64,000 bases of DNA from Volutella citrinella (Eukaryota > Ascomycota > Sordariomycetes > Hypocreales > Nectriaceae): positions 3,906,001-3,970,000 of the forward strand of contig JAWZSP010000004.1 in NCBI GenBank assembly GCA_034401135.1, read 5' to 3'. Under the pieces are notes generated by a model that did not search any database, had not been told where the DNA came from, and saw only the letters and a list, made by a program, of their open reading frames with translations. Made by a program: the position numbers and the translations under genes. Positions 55,501 through 64,000 of this stretch are shown here, in pieces (position 1 is the stretch's first letter; each line of letters begins with the position of its first letter).

Positions 55501-57848
55501 AGCATGCAGACTCGGCTCAGCTCCAATTCAGCCTGATAGCACCCGCAAAAGCATCCAAACACATCACAGAATGGCATCCCCACGAACCGTTTTCTGTCTG
55601 GCTCCAAGCACCCTAAGCCCCAACACACAAGCCGTCCACCCCTCTAGCTGCCTACTGATGCTGGCAGCAGAGCTCTCCGGCTGTCATAGCCCACGTCCCG
55701 AGAGACCCAGCCCAAGAGGCACCTTAGTGCATTCTCCGGACGCAGAGGCTAATTTTCCCGTGCCAAGTCGGTGTCCGGGGCGGGATCGACGGGATTGACG
55801 ACACTCGTACCACCGCTTGCGCAGGTACGGGCGCCGGGCTGACCAGAGCGCTGCAGCGCTATCGATTGCGGCGGAACCCCATCATCCAGGATACAGGGCA
55901 TTGCAGTCTGCATGGCGCCTAGTGCCCAAGTAGAGTTCACGAGTTCGGTGGCAATCTTTGGTGGTTCGTGTGGGTTAGTGGGCAATCAGGTAATTTGCAT
56001 GGGTGATATGAATAGCAACAGGGGATCGACACCTACGACGTCAGTCTTGCCGATACGAACCCACGATCACTAAACGAACCAGAAAATGCCAATCCCTCGC
56101 CAAAAGGAGAGATGCCCATCTCATCTTCCAGAAGAATTGGAAGGCCCAAGACGGCGCCCTGTCAAATTGGTTGCTCGCCAGATATCGGAGCACCCGCCTT
56201 GTCGGGTGGTTGTGGCCTGGTGGCCGAAATCCAGCCTACAGCATGCCCCTCCCACCCCATGCATGAACGCATAAACCACAATTTCAATTCCCCACGCCAA
56301 CTCACGGCGCGGTTCCACGCCCTCGGTGAGGCCGCCTGCCGCGAGCCGCCCATCGCCTTTGCTGGACTGTGACTTCCAGCGCAGTAGGGCTGGCACCCGT
56401 CAGCCGCCAGGCGTCATCTCGTCCCGACGAATTGGTCATATGCACCTGGGTGATCCATGCAGACAGCTGTCGTCTTGTTCCACCCCAGAAGAACCCTACA
56501 CCACTGAACAGTCCTCGGGTCTTGCCGTTCATTGATTCTGACGCGGACAGGTCTCTTCCCCGATTACCTGGCCACAGAAGAACACGCACTTAACTTAAAG
56601 AGATTGGTTTTTATCAACACCCTGCAATACTCCACGTACGAACATTGTAGCTTAAGAATTGCAGTGATGCAAGTAAGCATACTCCGTAATGGCACAGTCA
56701 TCCCCCCCGTGTCCTATACCGTTACGAGTCCAGGCTGGAAGCACATTAGATGTAAGTCTTGGGGGCTCGGTCGTGTTGCGGATCGGTATCAGGGCAGGGG
56801 TCAGTCAAAGCCTTCAGGGTGTCTCTGGTATTCCAGAGGTCCGGGCTGAGAAGAACGAAACAGCAGCATTGAATGTCAACGACAGGCGTCTGTACCACAG
56901 CGGCATCACGGTTCACGCCAAGGGTACCTAGATCTATGCATTGACTGACCACGTCCGAATTAGGCCTCTTGTATGCGCCATTCTTCCTTCTTTTTCAGCC
57001 GAGCACCCCGTAGCAGGTCTGCATTGGGCTGGGGCCTAGACTCGAGATTGGGGGCACAGGCGACATGCGCAGACGGACTTCCCCCCTCCCCATGCCCCGT
57101 CCCGTCCCATCCCATTCCATCCCCTGGAGATGCAGGCATTCCCCGATGAGGAAGTGCATCCCGCTTGTCAGTAGTAGTTGATCACCTGCTAGCCCAAGGC
57201 CAAGTCACTACCAGAGTAACCCTCGGCTCTTGGGCCTGTGGAGTGCCGGACCGCTCTCGGCTTCACTTGTTCCGGAAGCCCAAGACACCTTAGCCTGGGC
57301 TCTTCGTCATGATATTTCAGCTCTTTTGTCTCGTGACCGAAGACACCATTGCATTCGTCGACCACCCGCGTGCCTCACAGGATAATTTAGCACAATCTCG
57401 GGAGCTGCCGCTGACCACCCACCCAAAATCAGAAGTTCCTCCATCCGTTCTATCGGCGTTCCCCCCCAGCCGTTCCCACGGTGAGCGATGAGATGTTTCT
57501 TGGCCTTCTCACATGATTGTAATTGAATCAACCAGAACGAAGGTCGCGTTCGATTTCTTCACCAGCAAGCCACCACTCGTGGCAGATGTTCGTAGCATGA
57601 TTTAATTTTACAAACTTTGACGTGCGTGTCCTACAAAATTACAACTGTGGCTGTTGAAATCCCAGCCTTAGCAGATGAAAACGCCTCCATCGTCTCCCTC
57701 CATTTACAATCAGATGCTCACACCCCTCCCCTTTCCCATACCCCCACCCAAAAAGGACTCTCTTGACCTGTCACAGGCCCGTGCTCAATCCCAGAAAATC
57801 CTTGTGCTTATGTTCAATGCTTCTTGTTTCGCTACATTCATCACTCCT
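52554..57848. other. 5.3-kb gene-free region upstream of the Myb gene
   Basis: Between the Myb start and the PRP8 stop there is no frame I can support as protein; open frames are short, overlapping and on both strands. The left part probably contains the Myb leader and a long promoter, and 57.6-57.85 kb the PRP8 3' untranslated region. I see no tRNA, TATA-linked small gene or repeat family. Confidence 0.5.
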
Positions 57849-60800
57849 TTACGCAAAGTTGTCGGACCGATCGACCCAGATGTCCTCCAGCTCGGCAAAG
57901 CTCTGGAAATGCACAGGCCGGTGCTGGTCGCTGTAGAACGACTGCGGCGTGTCCAGCTTGACGTGGACTGGCTTCTTCTCCATGCCAGCAAATGCGCTTC
58001 CCATGAAACTGTAGTTCCACTTTCCGTCGTCGGGGACCAAAAAGAATCCCCTAAATCTTGGGCTGAGAAGCAACTTCCGTTTCTCACCCATCGTAGTGGT
58101 GAATCCTTGCGGCTGGTCGCTTTGGGTGTCCTTGTTGTCGGCTCCCCACTTGTAACCAGCGGGAGTCAGGCCCCAGGCAGACAGAGACACACTGCCGGGT
58201 GTGAATGACACCGACACCGTCACGGTGCTGGTATTGCTCCACTCGTTGTGCGCATCCAGCAGCTTCGAATGCTCCGTAACATCCATGGCGGACATGTACG
58301 GCAGCTCGTTGCCGGATATGGTGTGGATGACACCAAGGGGTTCCATACCTTCGAGGAACTCGCTCTGTGGCAGCTGCTGGGGTAGTTGCACGTTGCGCAA
58401 GCCACCGATCTGAGGAATCATGACAATACACTTGATCTCCTTGACCTGGTCGTTGTCGGGCGCAGATGCGCCATACAGGTAACCAGCTACTTGCACTCGC
58501 AGGTCTGCGATTGTGATGAATCGCTTCAGAATGTTGTTGGGCATCACGTATGTGATATCATCCAAATCATTATCCACGGACGAAACATAGATGTTCTTTG
58601 CCCTGGTGCGCAAGTTGGAGGTAGCAATGGCTCGGGTTCGCCATTCGGTCTTGGAGGCAAACGACTGCTGCTCGTACTGAGACGTCGTCGTCACGACAAT
58701 TTCTTCTCCGTGAACGTTCTGCGTCTTAGTGGTCACGGCTGTCAACTGCTGTTGTTCTTGTTCCTGCTTCTCAATCTCCGCAGCCTGCTGTCGCTGCATG
58801 GATGGCGCGGAAATCTCCATACCGAGAATGATATCCCTGACTTCGCTGCTCGTCAAAGACGAAACATTGACGTTGTTCTTCTTTCCATAATCATTGAGGA
58901 TCAGATCTCGGAGCTGGTTTTCGACCTTGATCCAATCCTCGTCAGACAGAGCTGGCCAGATGTGATGGTCGTGAGTGATGACTGTCTTATCGGGTCTCAG
59001 GATCAGCTTCGTCTTGTCTGGATTGACATGCAGGGCACGGAGGATGAGAACGAGACGAGAGAATGCAGTGTACGACGAGATGCTCTTGAGCCACTCGTCG
59101 TACAAATTAAAGAGCACCATCTGCGGCTCAGTAGCACGGAGAATCATGTCTCCAAGCTTCTCGACCTTCATGGCAGCCTGGAAGGGCAACTGAAGCTCCG
59201 AGGCCCGAATGGAAATGTTGGGGAAGTCCAACAGGTGGACTTCGAGGGGATCCAAGAGACCCTTGCGAGTCACAATAAGCTGCTTCGGCTGTTCTTCGAC
59301 AGGCAAGGAACGAATGAGTGCAGCAACTTCTTCTGCCGTCTTCCACTTGGCGAGCTGTCCGAGACGCTTCTGTCCGGCCCAGACACTGGTGTGAATGATC
59401 TTGAGGAAAAGCTGACCGGTTCGGGGGTTGAAGATGAAGATGGCACCATTGATGGGTTTGGTGGTCAAGTTGCCTTCGAAAGTCTTGTGGATGGTGACAC
59501 GGTAAACGTTGGTATCGTCGATGAACAACTGGGTCTGGTTGCTGAAGAGCTCAGAGTAGTTCTGAGAGTTCAAGAATTCCTGGTTGCTCTCCGAGGCGTA
59601 AAGCTGCAGACCCTTGCGAATACGCTCACGCAGAACGTACAAGGCTGGGTTGGCCTTCATAATCTTGGCCATGGCTTGCTGAACCAGAACCTTGAGTCCA
59701 GGGAAGTACATGCCATACGCAGAGTAGAGGTTGTATGCCAAGTCAATACCAATCATGAGACCAGTAGCGGAAGGATAGATACTGGAGCTATCGGTGGTGT
59801 AGTCAAGGTACTTGGCACGAGTATATCGTTCAATATCGTGGGAGTCGTAATCACCATATCGGAGCTGCACATCAACCCAGAACTTGTTCGTGGTAGTGGG
59901 CTCGATAATGTCCTTGGTGTCGTAGAGAAGCGAGGGGCGCGTCACATTCCACTTGTGGCTGGCGAAGAGCAGGATATCGGCACAGGACGAGTTCATCTTG
60001 TACGACTTTCGAGGATGAATAGTCTCCTTCTGGACAGTCTCAATGCCGAGCGACTCCAGCTCCTGATCGAACACTTGGCAAATATCCATGACGACAGATT
60101 CGTGAATCTTCTGCCACAAATGGGCTCGGAAGATCTGAATCAAGGAGATCTTCAAAGTTGGGATCTTTCCGTGCAAGAAAATGCCCGTGAGGTCAAGCTG
60201 GACCTGGAAACCGACGTACACATTGGCTCGATTAATTGTGGGCGACCACCAGAGAGTGAAGCGACGGTTGGGAATCTGGTTCAAACCGGAACGCTGGGCG
60301 TTGGTCAACTTCTTGAATTTCATCGATTCCTGCACAAAAGTTAGCATATGTTCATCAGAAGGTAAGGAGGGATGTTTCACGAACCTCGAATCCTGAAGCC
60401 TTCTCCCAAAAGAGGCCCTCCCAAGACGGGAAGCCAGTGGCTTTGAACAGGGTGTGCTCGAGGATGGTTTCCACACCACCCAGGGCTTGAATGACATCGG
60501 TTCGGTAGGCGTTCAAGTTCCATAGTTTTCCGTCGTGACGCTGGCTAGTCCACCAGAAGGGGTTGCTCTTCATGAGCTGGTAAATCTTGAACTCTGAGCG
60601 GGCGCGGAAACCCTTGTCAAAGCTCAAAGTGCTGCGGTCCTTCTGAAACAGTGTGTTGATACGGGGTAGACCACGGTCCCAGCTGTCCTCGAGGTCCTCA
60701 AGAGTGAGACGGCGGTTCTGTTGGTTGGCTTCGAGTCGCTTTTGGGAATACTCGGTCCAGACTCGCTGCGAATCAATGAACTCGGCCTCCCAAGGGATGA

Positions 60801-63800
60801 TGTATCGGAAAATGTTGGGGATCAGTGTCTCCTCGTCGTGCGTCATACCCGCACGGTAGTGAGTGACGCCAGTATCCGTTTGCTTGGACCAGCGCTTGTC
60901 GCTTGCAGGAATCAGAATGTGAGATCCAGAAATCATACCCAAACCACCAAGCTCCTTGGGGGTGTAGAAGACGGCCGGTGGGAATCGGGACGGCATCTTG
61001 GAGTTCAGGCCAATTTTGACTCGGGTTTGAATCTTCGTCTCACACTTGACAATGGTATCAAGCAGGGTGACGGTAGACACAGCAGCTTCGCGGTAATAAG
61101 TAAAGAGCGCAATCAGTGCGGTGTTCCACTTGTTGGCAATCTTCGTAAAGGTGGTAGAACCAGATGACATGAGGATCTGTCGAATACGGTTGTTGAACTT
61201 CTGAATATCTTCCTCGGTGACTTGCAGGAAGGCATGTGCCGTCCTCTCTTTGCTGGTGTTATCGACAAGCGACCATACACTGTCCTTGACGGGAAACTCG
61301 TCGTTCTGGTTTCGGATCTTGGGAAGAATGCGGACCTCAAATCCACACATGGAGAAGAGCAGGTTTGGGTTATCGCGGCTGTACACGCTCACAAAGCTCT
61401 CATCCCACTCGATGGTGGTGACTGATCGAGGTAGGCGGTTCTTCATATCCCAGAAGACAGCGCGTCCGAGATTGACATCATGACGCATCAACCGCATACG
61501 AGAATCCCTAGGCCAGCATTTTTTGCTCTTGTACCCAATGACGTTCTCAAAGTTAGGGTCAGGCTGCTCTGTGAGGAAGCGCTGGATAAGATCTCTTGAT
61601 TCTTCAGCAGTAAAGCGGAAGAAGATCCAGATCTTGTCAATGTAGCGTGTATAGAGGCGAATAGGATGTCGAGTCTCCGTCTCGCGATCGCGGAATTGCA
61701 AGAAATCATTAGGGCTCTGAGCAGGTCCAGCAATTTCGCTGGCTCGCTGGGGACCGAGAAGAAGGAGATCCAATACCAGGCCATAGTACTGGAACACGAA
61801 CGCGGAGAACTGGAGACCCCGGATCATTCCGTAGCTGTTGACGTGGTTCATGTCCTTGTAGGTAAGCTGAACGTTGTTCTTGGCCGTGATGTAATCAGCC
61901 AAGTTGTGGTCCATGATCAACCGCAAGAGAGAGTTAAGCAGTGTCAGCTCCATCTTCTCATACACCTTCGAAAGTTCGGTCTCGACCAGAACGTTGCATT
62001 CTCCATTCTCCGATTCCCAAACTCGATCCAGGTTATTAATACCCTGTGCCCACTTGTAGGTCAAAAGAGGAGGAACTTCAGAATCTGACGGCTTGATCCA
62101 CGCAGGGAAAAGATGTCGCTGGTCAGCCTGATACCAGAGATACTGGTCCAGATAGGCATCGCTGATCTTCTCAATGGGTTCAATATCATAGACAGGGTTG
62201 ATCGTGCTGTAGTTGTCGTTCATATCGATATTGACCTCCTTGAACGCTCGCTGGGTGAGCAAAAAGCGCTTGATTCGCTCCAGAGTTGTTCCAGGGCTAT
62301 CATAGGCCTGCTCGATCAACGCCAATTCTTCGCGCTGACTCTGGTTCAGACGGCCCTTGACGGAATAGGCCTCTCTAAGACGCTCGAGGGCCAGAATGAG
62401 GATCTTGGTGTCGTGCTTGTACGAAACGCTGGGGAAGGGAATAGGAGAGAACTTGCGCGATTCCAACCAGTGAACCGTAGTGGTGTAGATCGCCACGGCT
62501 TCTTCTGACGAGACGTAGGGGCCGTCCTTCATGTGGTTATGCTGACGCTCCTGCTCAGCCTTCAGCCACAGTCGGGTCAGTCGACCGACATTCTTCTTCG
62601 CTACAGTCTTGTCAACAGTCGCGCCGCGGCGGATTCGCTCACGGTTGTAGTGAGTCACAGAAATCCACCAATCGGCCTTAGACTTGACGTATCGAAGAAT
62701 AATATTTTCAATGGGCGCAGGCAGGCCAGGAACCTTCCAAGGGATGTTACTTTTCCAGCATCGCCATGCCTCGGAGAGGTGCTGCAGGACGGTGTTGACC
62801 TTGTTCTGTTTGATTCCCTCAGGCATCATGTCCATCAGATCAGCCATAACAGACGCACGTAGTTCCAAGTCGAATTGAGACTCCACACGCTGCTTGGTGA
62901 CGGTTTTGGCGACACCTTTGCTGTGTCGACCCTCGAACTGGCGGGATAGCAGGTTACCCAACCATCTCTCAAGCAAGGGAATGATGCCTCGCATAAAGAA
63001 GAGCCAGACCCTCCAAGCAGGTGCCCAGAAACCACAGCCAGGGCCCTTGCCAACTGGGCCCGTATTGAATCGGTAGTAAATAAGATGCTTGAGATCCTTG
63101 CAAGTTCGAATCTGGTGCATCAACTTGTACTTGTATCGGTACATACCAGTCAGCTGGCCGACGTGGTTGAAGGCATACAGAATACCATCGGCGAGTTGGA
63201 AAGCATCAATGTTGCCCAGTCGGTACTGGACCTGAGCGTCCACAATCAATTTTGTCAATCTCAAAATCTCACGCATAAGATGGAAAGCGTTTCCGAATCG
63301 AGACTTCTTTCGCTCCTTGGTGGTAAGCGTTTTGACGGGCTTCAGGTTGAAGTTGTAGTCGAGATGAAGGTAGGTCAGGTTCTTTCGGTGGATGAGAAGG
63401 TTCAACATGTTGAAACCCTGACGGCAAACCTGCAGGCCGGCTTCAACCCAGTCGATGGTTGTTTGCTGGAAGAACTTGGTCTGCTTGAGAGACCTCAGCA
63501 GGTTCTGATTGTTCTGCGCCTTGGGCTTCTTCTTGTGAAGCTCGTTGAGGATGAAGTTCTTCAGCAGCTTTTGATAAGAGACGCGAATCTTCACAGGGGG
63601 TCGATCAGATGGAGGGTGTTCCAAGTACCACTGCTTGATCAGAGGAACATCCTGAGCCCGAACCATCTTTCCAGAGCGACGATCAAACGGATAGGGGGCC
63701 CACCATAGTTCAATGGCAGAAGAGGTATCCTCGTTCTCGATATCTTCGTCAGCCAAGAATGGCTCCACCCCGGCGGGCAGTTCAAAGGCATCTTCCTCGG

Positions 63801-64000
63801 GCTCTTCGTTATTTCCCGCTCCAAAGAGCTCATCCTCGAGCGAGATTTCGACATTCTTTGAGGCGACCGTTCGAGAGCTGATGGGGTTCATCCGGCGATC
63901 GAAATGGAATGTTGGCAAATCGGGGTCCTCCGCCGGTTTGAACACCACTTGAGGGTGCGAGTGCCATGAGAGATGCACACTTCTTGGCAGGGAGTTATAG
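57849..64000 (-). CDS. PRP8: Pre-mRNA splicing factor PRP8, 5' end outside the window
   Basis: Central U5 snRNP scaffold of the spliceosome catalytic core. Visible exons: 60385-64000 (continuing past the edge) and 57849-60329, about 2030 residues of a protein normally near 2350. The N-terminal start is missing. Recognisable stretches are [18 protein letters not shown] at the edge, [59 protein letters not shown], and the RNase H-like/linker region ending in [20 protein letters not shown]. The last exon holds [40 protein letters not shown] and the C-terminal JAB1/MPN domain ([39 protein letters not shown]). The single visible intron is 55 nt (GTTCGT to CAG). The protein is uninterrupted, with no intein in the visible part. 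Confidence 0.97.

Noticed and set aside
58386..60344. 652-codon plus-strand frame opposite PRP8
   Set aside because: It is the antisense shadow of the highly conserved PRP8 last exon, caused by codon bias.

Overview
The window is nuclear DNA of a filamentous ascomycete, very probably a Sordariomycete and most likely of the order Hypocreales. The evidence is the short (about 50-90 nt) spliceosomal introns with CTAAC-type branch sites, GC-rich coding DNA, fungus-specific families (Zn2Cys6 regulator, DUF4246, wax-synthase-like acyltransferase, ascomycete secreted peroxidase) and typical filamentous-fungal gene spacing. The genus cannot be fixed from sequence alone. I rebuilt exon joins by hand; for each complete multi-exon gene the summed exons are divisible by three and the joined reading frame is open.

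Left part (1-15 kb): a glutaminyl-tRNA synthetase on the minus strand with an 8-nt internal microexon. Divergent from it is a plus-strand transcription factor carrying two Zn2Cys6 clusters in tandem. Next come a heavily decayed sulfatase pseudogene, an ASE1/PRC1-type microtubule bundler, and a convergent secreted haem peroxidase.

Middle part (15-34 kb): a gene-poor accessory-like stretch. It holds an intronless DUF2278 plus lamin-tail protein (possible bacterial transfer), a histidine phosphatase of the PMU1/phosphoglycerate-mutase type, a 79-residue conserved-looking small protein whose gene needs a GC-AG intron, an L-gulonate 3-dehydrogenase-like enzyme, a DUF4246 protein, a membrane-bound acyltransferase, a PEX11-family peroxisome protein and a hemerythrin-type protein with a mitochondrial-looking leader.

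Right part (34-64 kb): mostly housekeeping genes. These are eIF3c, an ISA2-type iron-sulfur assembly factor, ribosomal proteins uL30 (RPL7) and uS11 (RPS14) fired from one 316-bp divergent promoter, the RAD26/CSB repair ATPase, a tRNA-Thr(UGU), a ketopantoate-reductase-like protein, a two-repeat Myb/SANT regulator with a very long gene-free upstream region, and most of PRP8, which runs off the right edge.

There is no CRISPR array, biosynthetic gene cluster, intact transposon or rRNA. I found no convincing undescribed multi-gene system. The items most worth a second look are the double zinc-cluster regulator, the DUF2278-lamin-tail protein, the sulfatase relic and the unusual splicing (8-nt microexon, 11-nt first coding exon, GC-AG intron).
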